Positions 51,468 through 60,498 of a DNA stretch of 64,000 nucleotides are shown piece by piece. A model generated the notes under the pieces. The model saw only the letters and a program-made list of their open reading frames with translations, did not search any database and was not told the DNA's origin. This DNA comes from Vibrio splendidus (GTDB lineage: Bacteria; Pseudomonadota; Gammaproteobacteria; Enterobacterales; Vibrionaceae), in NCBI RefSeq assembly GCF_024347615.1, contig NZ_AP025508.1, forward strand, positions 2,604,001-2,668,000, given 5' to 3'. Each line of letters starts with the position of its first letter. Positions within the stretch are counted from its first letter, which is position 1. A program made the translations under genes and the position numbers.

Positions 51468-51492
51468 TAGATACTAGATACTAGATACTAGA
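51468..51492. repeat. Heptanucleotide tandem repeat (TAGATAC)x3.5
   Basis: Three full copies and a partial copy of TAGATAC, 17 bases beyond the sohB stop. Same 7-bp period as the repeats at 21127 and 29743. Confidence 0.9.
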
Positions 51493-51509
51493 GCTAAAAC
51501 TAAATAAGC

Positions 51510-52577
51510 TTAAACAATCGGCTTTTGGCCGCGTTCAATCAGCTTCATCAGCACGCTGTCTGCAGATTTACCTGCCACGCCCGCTAGTTTGTCTGACAGC
51601 TTTTTCTTCTGTACGTAGTGAATCGCTAGAACCGTTTTGTCCTTACATGCCGCTACGACTAAATCATCAGAAGTGCTGATCTCATCCACCAGCCCAAGCT
51701 CATGTGCTTGTGTACCAAACCAGTGCTCACCCGTTGCTACTTTTTCAAGATCGAGTGCTGGACGATGGTCACGGATGAAGTCTTTGAATAGGCCATGTGT
51801 CTCTTCGAGCTCTTCTTTAAACTTCTCGCGTGCTTTATCGCTGTTCTCACCAAACATAGTAAGTGTGCGTTTGTACTCACCCGCCGTTAGCTGTTCGAAC
51901 TCAATATCATGCTTTTTAAGCAGTTTATTGAAGTTTGGCAGTTGAGCAATAACACCAATAGAGCCAACAATAGCAAAAGGTGCAGATACAATCTTGTCTG
52001 CGATGCATGCCATCATGTAACCACCACTCGCGGCTACTTTGTCTACAGAGATAGTCAGAGGCAGGCCTGCTGCTTTGATACGGTCGAGTTGAGAAGACGC
52101 CAAACCATAGCCGTGAACCATGCCACCGCCAGATTCAAGCTTAAGCAAGACTTCATCACCTTCACGAGCCACAGCCAACACCGCCGTTACCTCTTCACGT
52201 AGCGAAGCCACTTCTTTCGCATCAATGCTGCCGTTAAAATCGAGAACGAATAGGTGTGGTTCACGCTTGCTATCAAGCTCACCCTCTTTCGCTGCTTTTT
52301 TCACTTCTTTGCCACGTGATTTTACTTTTTCTTTTTCCGCTTTCTTTTCTGCTTTATCACGGGCTTTGATGAAAGCATCATCGTGTAGATGGTGCTCTAA
52401 TTGTTCAATCGTCTGTTTATGGTGCTCAGATAGGTTCGTGATTTCCAGCTCACCTTTAATCGCGCTTGATTTTCCACCCACCGATTTAGCAATCACTAAA
52501 ATTGCAATGATGGCGATTACAACGGTCGCAATCTTGGCTAAAAACAAGCCGTAGTCCAACAAAAATTCCAATGTCAT
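51510..52577 (-). CDS. sohB: Inner membrane S49 peptidase SohB
   Basis: 355-residue membrane-bound serine peptidase of the signal-peptide-peptidase A family. TM segment about 10-31 (FLAKIATVVIAIIAILVIA). A highly charged Lys/Glu segment at about 70-105 precedes the catalytic domain. The catalytic serine lies in VAASGGYMMA and the general-base lysine in the later TAGEYKRTLT motif. E. coli SohB (349 residues) suppresses loss of DegP, suggesting envelope proteolysis. yciK is divergent, and the two are neighbours in E. coli too. Confidence 0.93.
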   Translation of the reverse strand: MTLEFLLDYGLFLAKIATVVIAIIAILVIAKSVGGKSSAIKGELEITNLSEHHKQTIEQLEHHLHDDAFIKARDKAEKKAEKEKVKSRGKEVKKAAKEGELDSKREPHLFVLDFNGSIDAKEVASLREEVTAVLAVAREGDEVLLKLESGGGMVHGYGLASSQLDRIKAAGLPLTISVDKVAASGGYMMACIADKIVSAPFAIVGSIGVIAQLPNFNKLLKKHDIEFEQLTAGEYKRTLTMFGENSDKAREKFKEELEETHGLFKDFIRDHRPALDLEKVATGEHWFGTQAHELGLVDEISTSDDLVVAACKDKTVLAIHYVQKKKLSDKLAGVAGKSADSVLMKLIERGQKPIV

Positions 52578-52714
52578 ATCCCCTAATGTATGAATTAGTG
52601 TATTGTAACCATCTTGTCACGATTACCAAGAATTTCTCATCATTCCTGCGTTTATCTGTGTGATAAAACACCAATGGAATGACGAACATAATAAAAGAAA
52701 GAAGGATAAGCACA

Positions 52715-53455
52715 GTGGATTACCCAATCTCTACAGATGCCCTCAAAGATAAAGTAATTTTGGTTACAGGTGCCGGAGCTGGCATTGGTCGCCAAGCCGC
52801 ACTAAGCTTCGCTCAACATGGTGCAACTGTCATTCTGTTAGGCCGCAATGTTAAAAACCTTGAATTCATTTACGATGAAATCGAAAGTGCTGGTTACCCT
52901 CAGGCTGCGATCATTCCGCTAGACCTCAAAGGAGCAACAAAGCAGAACTACATTGATATGGCTGAAACCATTGAATCACAGTTCGGTCGTTTAGACGGCC
53001 TACTGCATAACGCAGGTGTGCTTGGCACGCTAAGCCCATTTGATCAAATCGATGAAGAAACATTTGATGGCGTTATGCAAATCAACGTTAAAGCTGAATT
53101 TCTAATGACTCAAGCATTGCTGCCTGTCATTAAAAAAGCTGAAGCCGGTCGTATCGTATTCACCTCTTCTACAGTTGGTCACTCTGGCCGTGCGTTCTGG
53201 GGCACTTACGCGATTTCTAAGTTTGCGACTGAAGGCATGATGCAAATCCTAGCGGACGAGCTTGAAGACACCAACATCCGTGTAAACGCGATCAACCCTG
53301 GCGGCACTCAAACACGCATGCGTGCAAAAGCGTACCCAGGTGAAGATGCGAACAAGCTGAAAACGCCACTCGACATCATCCCGCTGTATCTACACTTAAT
53401 GAACCCAAGTGTGACAGACATTAATGGCCAATGTATCGATGCTCAACCTAAGTAA
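52715..53455 (+). CDS. yciK: YciK family short-chain dehydrogenase
   Basis: 246-residue SDR oxidoreductase of unknown substrate. I favour the GTG at 52715, 8 bases after AAGGA, giving MDYPISTDALKDK; the open frame extends 12 codons upstream without similarity. NAD(P) motif TGAGAGIG at 18-25, LHNAGVLG, and the catalytic YAISK motif at about 163-167. INPGGTQTRMRA and the closing DAQP are shared with E. coli YciK. Divergent from sohB, with its own terminator. Confidence 0.92.
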   Translation: MDYPISTDALKDKVILVTGAGAGIGRQAALSFAQHGATVILLGRNVKNLEFIYDEIESAGYPQAAIIPLDLKGATKQNYIDMAETIESQFGRLDGLLHNAGVLGTLSPFDQIDEETFDGVMQINVKAEFLMTQALLPVIKKAEAGRIVFTSSTVGHSGRAFWGTYAISKFATEGMMQILADELEDTNIRVNAINPGGTQTRMRAKAYPGEDANKLKTPLDIIPLYLHLMNPSVTDINGQCIDAQPK

Positions 53456-53475
53456 CTGATATCATTGATCAATAG

Positions 53476-53506
53476 TAAAAAGTCGCTTCCATAGCGGCTT
53501 TTTTTG
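53476..53506 (+). terminator. yciK terminator
   Basis: Arms AAGTCGCT and AGCGGCTT (one G-T pair) around TCCAT, followed by T7. Confidence 0.88.
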
Positions 53507-53582
53507 TATCTAAATCAATCAACTAACACTTACTTCCGCTAATTTTCATCATTTCTCTTTGCATCTTTTCCATTGTTAAATA

Positions 53583-53602
53583 TACTGTATAAATATACAG
53601 GT
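53583..53602 (+). promoter_or_regulatory. LexA (SOS) box of the imuA operon
   Basis: TACTGTATAAATATACAGGT has the full CTGT-N8-ACAG core with an AT-rich centre, the consensus for gammaproteobacterial LexA. It ends 8 bases before the imuA ATG, so repressor binding would block transcription of the cassette until DNA damage. Confidence 0.93.
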
Positions 53603-53610
53603 ATTTAATT

Positions 53611-54318
53611 ATGCATGAACTAATAAAAAACTTACAAGACCGCCAGCTAATCTGGACAGGGTTACAATCAACAACGCAAGGAAGTACTACTTCAACAGGC
53701 TATCCTCAACTGGATAAACAGCTTGATGGTGGCTTTCCGACGCATGGTGTTATTGAGGTTGAATCGCAACAAGGGATCGGTGAACTTCGTCTGCTTACAC
53801 CTTATTTAGCTCAACAAAACTCACAAAAATTGGCCATCTTCATTAACCCACCGGGGAAGATTTGCGCCGAGTTTTTTAGCAGCCAAGGTATTGAACTAGA
53901 GAACATCCTCGTTATCCAACCTCAGCGCGATCTCGATGCATTGTGGGCAGCAGAGCAGTGCCTTAAAAGCGGCGCCTGTCACTCGGTATTGCTATGGGGA
54001 TCCGATCTAGAAATACATCAAACCAAGCGCCTGCAAGCAGCAAGCGAAACCGGTAAGTGTCTGCAATTTCACTTTAAGGCCACCAGCCATAATCAGTTAT
54101 CCCTACCCGTTTCTCTAAGCATGAAGCTATCTTCTCACGCCCAAGGGTTAAAGGTTGAGGTCACAAAAAGGAAAGGCAGTTGGTCGTATGGCAGCTTTAT
54201 TCTAGACATGAGCCCAAATTGGCCATTACTCACTGAAAAAATCACCCTTCAAGACAGTTCACATAGTGCTTTATCAAATAACACCGTGCTGGCTTTTCCT
54301 ATTGCGAAACAAGGCTAG
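53611..54318 (+). CDS. imuA: SOS mutagenesis protein ImuA
   Basis: 235-residue RecA/SulA-like protein of the ImuA family, an accessory factor in translesion synthesis. The N-terminal half has the RecA-like fold (TGYPQLDKQLDGGFPTHGVIEVE), but the classical Walker A is absent (ESQQGIGELRLL in its place), as is common for ImuA. It acts with ImuB and DnaE2 at damaged forks. First gene of the cassette, directly under a LexA box; imuB starts 4 bases after its stop. Confidence 0.9.
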   Translation: MHELIKNLQDRQLIWTGLQSTTQGSTTSTGYPQLDKQLDGGFPTHGVIEVESQQGIGELRLLTPYLAQQNSQKLAIFINPPGKICAEFFSSQGIELENILVIQPQRDLDALWAAEQCLKSGACHSVLLWGSDLEIHQTKRLQAASETGKCLQFHFKATSHNQLSLPVSLSMKLSSHAQGLKVEVTKRKGSWSYGSFILDMSPNWPLLTEKITLQDSSHSALSNNTVLAFPIAKQG

Positions 54319-54321
54319 CGT

Positions 54322-55806
54322 ATGTTGTGGCTTTATCTGCACTTTCCATCTCTGCAGTTGGATACCTTGTTTAATTCTGAGCTATCTAACTCCGAGAAAG
54401 TTCACTCTAATGAAGAGTCACACGAGCAACCTATTATCATCGTGGATGAAAAAGATCACCGTGTGCTGCAAGCTAACCAAGCTGCGCTGCAATCGGGAAT
54501 TTCACTTGGTATGGGGCTAGGGTCTGCGGCGGCGCTTTGCCATAATTTACACGTCCACCCTTACAGTATTGAGCTAGAAAAAAGTAAGCTCAAAGAGATC
54601 GCTCAATGGGCGTATTTGGTCACTTCTGACATGGCTTTACTACCACCGAATGGTTTGTTGATTAAAGCTTCTAATATGCTGTCACTTTACGATGGGCTAG
54701 ATAACTACTGGCATGAGCTCAAAAGCCACTTAGAAACGCTCAATATCCAGTTCAGCTTCGCGACGGGTTACTCGCCACTTTCTGCGATCCTTTTGGGTAA
54801 GCAATCCATCAACCAAGTCACTAATAATGTTGAGCAAATGAAAGCATGGGTCAATCAACAAGCATTAAGTTCCAGCGAGCTGCCAACTAAGCAAGTGGAG
54901 CGTCTGAACCGTGTCGGCATTAACTTAGTGGATGACCTATTGAAACTGCCTTTGCAAGATGTCGCACGTCGCTTTGATATCGATTTGGTGAACTATGTGG
55001 GTCGCCTTAACGGCCAGTTCAAGCACCCGATTGATTTCTACCATCCACCGGAGAATTTTCAGCAATATCTCGAGCTATTGTTTGATATTGAAAACATCCT
55101 GTTTATCGAAAAGCCGTTACTGAAATTATTAAATCAACTCGAGTGTTTTTTGAAGCTACGCGACCGAGTTGCTTTCGAGTTAACGCTGACTTTGCATCTG
55201 AGAGATAAAGACGACCACCCTGTCTCTTTCTATTCAGCACAAGGCGATTACCTTGCTGCAAAGTGGGCGAACCTGACTCATCTAACCTTAGAATCACTGA
55301 AAACCACGGCACCGATTCAGGGGCTGACCCTTTCCGTAATTCGTCATGGAGAACCGCAAATGGCCTACCGTGATCTTTTTGATGGCAATACAGGAACACT
55401 TGCCGCGTTAGATTTGCTCTCATTACTGCAAGCTAAGTTAGGGCAAGCCTGCATTCAAACACCGAAAATACAGCACGATCCAAGGCCAGAAAAAGCCAAT
55501 CAGTACTCGCTTCCAACACTGAGTAAGTCTGTGGCAAAGAAGCAAACACCCCCAGAGTTCGAACAACAAACCACTGCTTTCAATATCAACCAACAGCGAC
55601 TCAGGCCCAGTATTTTACTGCCAGAGCCCGAAGCCTTAACCGAAAGCGTCACCCTGTCTCAAGGTCCTGAGCGCATTGTTTCTGGCTGGTGGGATGGCGA
55701 GAAAATCATTCGTGACTACTTTATTGCTCACAGCGAAAACGGTCGGTGGCTATGGATCTTTAGAACGCCAGATAAACAGTGGTTTTTGCACGGCTTATTT
55801 AGCTAG
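54322..55806 (+). CDS. imuB: Y-family polymerase-like protein ImuB
   Basis: 494-residue protein related to Y-family DNA polymerases. The first metal-binding motif (DxDxF in Pol IV) reads LYLHFPSL here, so the first acidic ligand is missing. ImuB is known as a catalytically inactive bridge that binds the beta clamp, ImuA and DnaE2. A helix-hairpin-helix-like segment (VERLNRVGINLVDDLLKLP) lies at about residues 193-211. The C-terminal part ends with SGWWDGEKIIRDYF and WLWIFRTPDKQWFLHGLF, typical of ImuB. Second gene of the SOS cassette. Confidence 0.92.
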   Translation: MLWLYLHFPSLQLDTLFNSELSNSEKVHSNEESHEQPIIIVDEKDHRVLQANQAALQSGISLGMGLGSAAALCHNLHVHPYSIELEKSKLKEIAQWAYLVTSDMALLPPNGLLIKASNMLSLYDGLDNYWHELKSHLETLNIQFSFATGYSPLSAILLGKQSINQVTNNVEQMKAWVNQQALSSSELPTKQVERLNRVGINLVDDLLKLPLQDVARRFDIDLVNYVGRLNGQFKHPIDFYHPPENFQQYLELLFDIENILFIEKPLLKLLNQLECFLKLRDRVAFELTLTLHLRDKDDHPVSFYSAQGDYLAAKWANLTHLTLESLKTTAPIQGLTLSVIRHGEPQMAYRDLFDGNTGTLAALDLLSLLQAKLGQACIQTPKIQHDPRPEKANQYSLPTLSKSVAKKQTPPEFEQQTTAFNINQQRLRPSILLPEPEALTESVTLSQGPERIVSGWWDGEKIIRDYFIAHSENGRWLWIFRTPDKQWFLHGLFS

Positions 55807-55947
55807 CTTGTAGGAAAGTAAGTCAGTAAGAAAGCTAGTCTGTAAAAAAGTCAGTAAGAAACTTCGTTAGCTCGTCCGTTCCACGTACTCAATTTCAACA
55901 TCCCTTTTCAATCATGTTCACTCGCAATGGTTAAGTGATATTACGTT

Positions 55948-58900
55948 ATGTCTCAGCAATACTCAGAGCTATTTTGCCAAAGTAATTACTCCTTCCTTGA
56001 GGGAGCTTCACACGCAGAAGAGCTTGTTTTACAGGCCGACTTCTTACGTTACAGAGCACTCGCTGTCACTGATGAGTGCTCAGTGGCGGGCATCGTTAAG
56101 GTTCACTCTGCAATCAAGCAACATAAACTGTCGCTCAAGCAAATTGTCGGAAGTATGTTTTGGTTAAATGAAGAGTGCCAAGTGATCTTGATATGCCCAA
56201 ACAGACAAGCCTACGCCGAACTGTGCCGTATTATTACCAACGCGAGACGCCGTAGCAGTAAAGGACATTATCAACTCTCTGAGTGGGATATCATGTCGGC
56301 TAAGCACTGCTTCATTCTTTGGCTTCCTCAACAGAAAAATGAAGACGCACACTGGGGGCAATGGCTCTCCCAGCATCATTCAGGCCGGTTGTGGATCGGC
56401 TTACAACGACACCTAAAACAAACCGACCAGCAGTACATCGATTACTGTGTCGAGCTGTCACAACATCATCACCTGCCGATAACGGCTTGCGGCGGTGTAT
56501 TGATGCACAATGCTAACCGCTTACCCTTGCAGCACTCACTCACTGCGATCAAGTACCAAAAACCCATTACTGAAGTGGGTAGTCACTTACTGGCCAATGC
56601 CGAGCGCTGTTTACGAAGCATCAATAAGCTCTCACGTATTTTCAAAACTGAGTGGCTAGAAGAGAGCAACCGCATCGCTGAGCTGTGTGAATTTGATTTG
56701 GATAGCTTGCGCTACGAATATCCCAGTGAACTGATTCCTCAAGGTGAGACGCCCATGAGTTATCTACGCATGTTGGTCGAGAGAGGGAAACAAGCTCGCT
56801 TCCCACAAGGTGTGCCTAGCAATATTCAACAAATCATAGATAAAGAACTCGGATTGATTGGTGAGCTCAACTACCCTTTCTTTTTCCTCACCATTCATGA
56901 CATCGTCATGTTTGCCAAAAGCCAAGGGATTCTTTACCAAGGTCGAGGTTCTGCGGCCAATTCCGTGGTCTGTTACTGCCTAGAAATCACCTCTGTCGAT
57001 CCAAGACAGATCTCAGTGCTGTTTGAACGTTTCATCAGTAAAGAGCGCGATGAGCCGCCTGATATTGATGTCGATTTTGAGCACGAACGACGTGAAGATG
57101 TCATCCAATACATCTATCAAAAATACGGTAGAGAACGCGCTGCGCTTGCCGCAACTGTGATTTCATATCGCTTCAAAAGTGCAGTAAGAGATGTCGGTAA
57201 AGCGTTAGGACTACAAGAAACCCAGCTCGACTACTTCATCAAGAACACCAACCGTAGGGACAAAAGCCTAGGTTGGCAGGCTCAGTTAACTCAATTGGGG
57301 CTGCAACCTGATTCTTTGAAGGGGCAACAATTTATCCACTTGGTGAATGAAATCATCGGTTTTCCACGTCACTTATCTCAACACGTCGGTGGCTTTGTGA
57401 TCTCTTCTGGGCCTTTGTATGAACTGGTTCCTGTCGAGAATGCCACGATGCACGAACGAACCATAATTCAATGGGATAAGGATGATCTAGAAACCTTGGG
57501 GCTGCTTAAAGTCGATGTGCTTGCACTGGGTATGCTCTCTGCGATTCGTAAATGTTTTGACCAAATCAAACGCATTCATGGTCGCTCACTAACGATCGCA
57601 GAGATCACACGCCTCAAAGACGATCCTCAGGTTTACGGCATGATTCAGCGAGCAGATACGGTCGGTATCTTCCAAATTGAGTCACGTGCGCAAATGAGCA
57701 TGCTGCCAAGGCTTAAACCGAGGACTTATTACGACTTGGTGATTCAAATCGCTATCGTTCGTCCAGGGCCTATTCAGGGCGATATGGTGCATCCGTTTCT
57801 CAAGCGTCGAGATGGCATTGAGCCAATCAGTTATCCATCTAAAGACGTGGAATCGGTGCTGTCGCGCACCTTAGGTGTACCTATCTTCCAAGAGCAAGTG
57901 ATCAAACTCGCGATGGTCGCTGCAGGATTCACAGGCGGAGAAGCAGATCAACTCAGACGCGCGATGGCCGCTTGGAAGAAAAATGGCAACGTCTTTAAGT
58001 TTAAAAACAAACTCATCGAGGGAATGCAAAAGCGTGGCTATGAGACAGAGTTTGCTGAGCAGATCTTTAAACAGATATGCGGCTTTGGCGAGTACGGTTT
58101 TCCTGAAAGCCATTCCGCTTCGTTTGCGGTGTTAGCGTATTGCTCAGCTTGGTTGAAATACTATTACCCAGAGTGTTTCTACGCTTCTTTACTGAATAGC
58201 CAACCCATGGGCTTTTACAGCCCTTCACAGTTGGTACAAGACGCACAACGACACAATGTGGTGATACTTCCGGTATGTGTGAACGCCTCACAAGACAACC
58301 ATATAGTCGTTGAACATCAGAATGGTTTAGCGATTCGCTTAGGGCTACGACAAATCAAAGGATTCAGCGAGCATGGAATTCAAAGTGTGCTCGCCAATCG
58401 CCCACAATCCGGTTATCGCCACCCTAGCCAGGTGAAACAGTTATCGATGAATAAAAAAGATATCGAACTACTGGCCTCCGCAAATGCGCTGAATAATGTC
58501 TCCGGAGATCGTTTTCAGACGCGTTGGGCGATCATGGACTCCGCTTCTGATTTACCTCTGTTTAGCCAAGCCTATGACGATGCTGAGGCAGGACATGACG
58601 AACATGCACTGCACAAGCCTAATGAGATGCAAGATCTACTCGAAGATTTCACCAGTGTCGGGATTTCATTAAACAAACACCCAATCACTTTGCTCGAAGA
58701 AGCGGGACAATTAGGTCGATTCACACACATGAAAGATTTAATACAACAAAGACACAAATCCATGGTCACCGTTGTCGGATTAGTCACGGGTAAGCAATCA
58801 CCCGGCACCGCAGCTGGGGTCACCTTTGTCACATTGGAAGATAACACAGGCAATATTAATGTTGTGGTCTGGGGAGCCACCGCGCGCGCCCAACAACAAG

Positions 58901-59040
58901 CTTACCTCACAGCCAAGGCTTTAAAGGTACAAGGGATATTAGAAAAAGAAGGGGAAGTCGTGCATGTAATAGCGGGTAAGCTCATCGATATTACCGAGGA
59001 GATTGTTGGCTTGAACACCAAGTCTCGGGATTTTCATTAG
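55948..59040 (+). CDS. dnaE2: Error-prone DNA polymerase DnaE2 (ImuC)
   Basis: C-family polymerase of 1030 residues, shorter than replicative DnaE (about 1160). It has an N-terminal PHP domain (SQSNYSFLEGASH-like start) and the catalytic motif PDIDVDFEHERREDV at about 370, with GRGSAANSVVCYCLEIT before it and an OB-fold near 910-1000. It extends primers across lesions and causes SOS mutagenesis. It lies 141 bases after imuB; the gap has two near-copies of AAGTCAGTAAGAAA and no terminator, so the three genes probably form one operon. Confidence 0.95.
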   Translation: MSQQYSELFCQSNYSFLEGASHAEELVLQADFLRYRALAVTDECSVAGIVKVHSAIKQHKLSLKQIVGSMFWLNEECQVILICPNRQAYAELCRIITNARRRSSKGHYQLSEWDIMSAKHCFILWLPQQKNEDAHWGQWLSQHHSGRLWIGLQRHLKQTDQQYIDYCVELSQHHHLPITACGGVLMHNANRLPLQHSLTAIKYQKPITEVGSHLLANAERCLRSINKLSRIFKTEWLEESNRIAELCEFDLDSLRYEYPSELIPQGETPMSYLRMLVERGKQARFPQGVPSNIQQIIDKELGLIGELNYPFFFLTIHDIVMFAKSQGILYQGRGSAANSVVCYCLEITSVDPRQISVLFERFISKERDEPPDIDVDFEHERREDVIQYIYQKYGRERAALAATVISYRFKSAVRDVGKALGLQETQLDYFIKNTNRRDKSLGWQAQLTQLGLQPDSLKGQQFIHLVNEIIGFPRHLSQHVGGFVISSGPLYELVPVENATMHERTIIQWDKDDLETLGLLKVDVLALGMLSAIRKCFDQIKRIHGRSLTIAEITRLKDDPQVYGMIQRADTVGIFQIESRAQMSMLPRLKPRTYYDLVIQIAIVRPGPIQGDMVHPFLKRRDGIEPISYPSKDVESVLSRTLGVPIFQEQVIKLAMVAAGFTGGEADQLRRAMAAWKKNGNVFKFKNKLIEGMQKRGYETEFAEQIFKQICGFGEYGFPESHSASFAVLAYCSAWLKYYYPECFYASLLNSQPMGFYSPSQLVQDAQRHNVVILPVCVNASQDNHIVVEHQNGLAIRLGLRQIKGFSEHGIQSVLANRPQSGYRHPSQVKQLSMNKKDIELLASANALNNVSGDRFQTRWAIMDSASDLPLFSQAYDDAEAGHDEHALHKPNEMQDLLEDFTSVGISLNKHPITLLEEAGQLGRFTHMKDLIQQRHKSMVTVVGLVTGKQSPGTAAGVTFVTLEDNTGNINVVVWGATARAQQQAYLTAKALKVQGILEKEGEVVHVIAGKLIDITEEIVGLNTKSRDFH

Positions 59041-59388
59041 CGATGTATCAACTGTTTTTCTATCGTCCATTGACTAAGAAACGATAGACGGAGAAACGAA
59101 AAAGGAAAGAAACGAAAAAGGGAAGCATCAGCTTCCCTTCAATTCAATTTGTTGAGTTATGACTCAACTTCAGCTTCCGTACGTCTTTTCTTAAATTCCC
59201 TATACAGTAATAAGCTCAAAGTCATTACGACTTTAGAAGTCAACCATATCATTAAGAGGAACTACCTTAGATTGTGTGTGAAAAGTTACGCTAGTAGTTG
59301 AGCATATTTCGTTAAGAAAAATATGCCGCATGAATATTAGCAAACGTTTTCCATAAGGTCACTTAAAATAACCGTACAGCAGTCTTAA
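59041..59388. other. dnaE2-cheV convergent intergenic region
   Basis: About 350 bases without genes. AAGGGAAGC-ATCA-GCTTCCCTT at 59118-59139 is a perfect hairpin with a weak T-rich tail and probably ends the dnaE2 transcript. No other structure was recognised. Confidence 0.6.
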
Positions 59389-60330
59389 TTATAAAATCTG
59401 ACGCATTCGCTCTTGAGTCACTTCAACCAGAAGGTCCGGTTGGAACTTAGAAATAAAGCGATTACACCCTACTTTCTCAACCATAGCTTCATTAAAACTT
59501 CCACTTAATGAAGTATTTAGCGTGATGAATAGGTCATGCATTCTTGGATCCGTACGCACCTCATGCGTCAGTTTATAGCCGTCCATTTCAGGCATTTCGG
59601 CATCGGTGATCATCAACAATATTTCTTGATTGATGTCTTTGCCTTCATCACACCAGCCCTTAAGTAAGGTCAGTGCTTCTAAACCATCACAACATTCAAT
59701 AATGTTCAAACCCAGTTGCGATAAGGTACCTTTAATCTGGTTACGCGCGGTTGAAGAGTCATCAACGATAAGTACATTACGTCCAACCATTTCATTGGCA
59801 AGTTGCTCATCTAAAACACCGTCAGAAATCGAAACATCATAATCGATGATTTCAGCGAGTACCTTTTCAACATCAATAATCTCAACGATCTTGTGCTGCT
59901 CTTCTTCTTGAATATGCGTGATAGCCGTCAGGTAATTGGCACGACCCGTTGTCTTTGGAGGCGGCTGAATTTCAGTCCACGTCGTATTCACGATATTACG
60001 CACTTGTCCTACCAAGAAACCTTGTACAGTTCGGTTGTATTCCGTGATGATCAAGTTATTTTCTTGAGTCTCATCTCGTGACGGTGGGAAGCCAATCGCG
60101 CTGCGCAAATCGATAACAGGCACCGATTCACCACGTAGAGACGCAACACCCGTAATATGGTGGTGAGAGCCCGGCAAGCGAGTGAGTACTGGCACTTTTA
60201 GGACTTCTTTCACTTTAAATACGTTAATCGCAAAAAGTTGACGACTGTTTAAGCTGAATAACAAGAGCTCCAGACGGTTTTCACCGACCAGTTTGGTTCT
60301 CTGATCAACCGAATTTAAAACGCCAGACAT
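59389..60330 (-). CDS. cheV: Chemotaxis protein CheV
   Basis: 313-residue coupling protein: CheW-like domain (about 15-155, with FKVKEVLKVP and GVASLRGESVPVIDL) fused to a response-regulator receiver domain (about 175-313). The receiver keeps the acidic pocket VLIVDDS and the phospho-acceptor Asp in LMITDAEMPEMDGYKL. It links chemoreceptors to CheA and adapts by phosphorylation. I used the ATG giving MSGVLNSVD, preceded by AAGGTG; the frame extends six codons upstream. Monocistronic. Confidence 0.95.
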   Translation of the reverse strand: MSGVLNSVDQRTKLVGENRLELLLFSLNSRQLFAINVFKVKEVLKVPVLTRLPGSHHHITGVASLRGESVPVIDLRSAIGFPPSRDETQENNLIITEYNRTVQGFLVGQVRNIVNTTWTEIQPPPKTTGRANYLTAITHIQEEEQHKIVEIIDVEKVLAEIIDYDVSISDGVLDEQLANEMVGRNVLIVDDSSTARNQIKGTLSQLGLNIIECCDGLEALTLLKGWCDEGKDINQEILLMITDAEMPEMDGYKLTHEVRTDPRMHDLFITLNTSLSGSFNEAMVEKVGCNRFISKFQPDLLVEVTQERMRQIL

Positions 60331-60498
60331 ACAACACCTTAGTGACAAATAATAACTGTGGCTACAATAGCCTACTTCAATAGGTTAAAGCAAAGCGCCA
60401 ATGCACAGAATGCTTAAACTAAGTACAACAAATGATGTTATACAAAGCTTAAGTACATGGAAAGGTTTCGGGTGAGGCTAAAAGACGAGTATAAGGAG

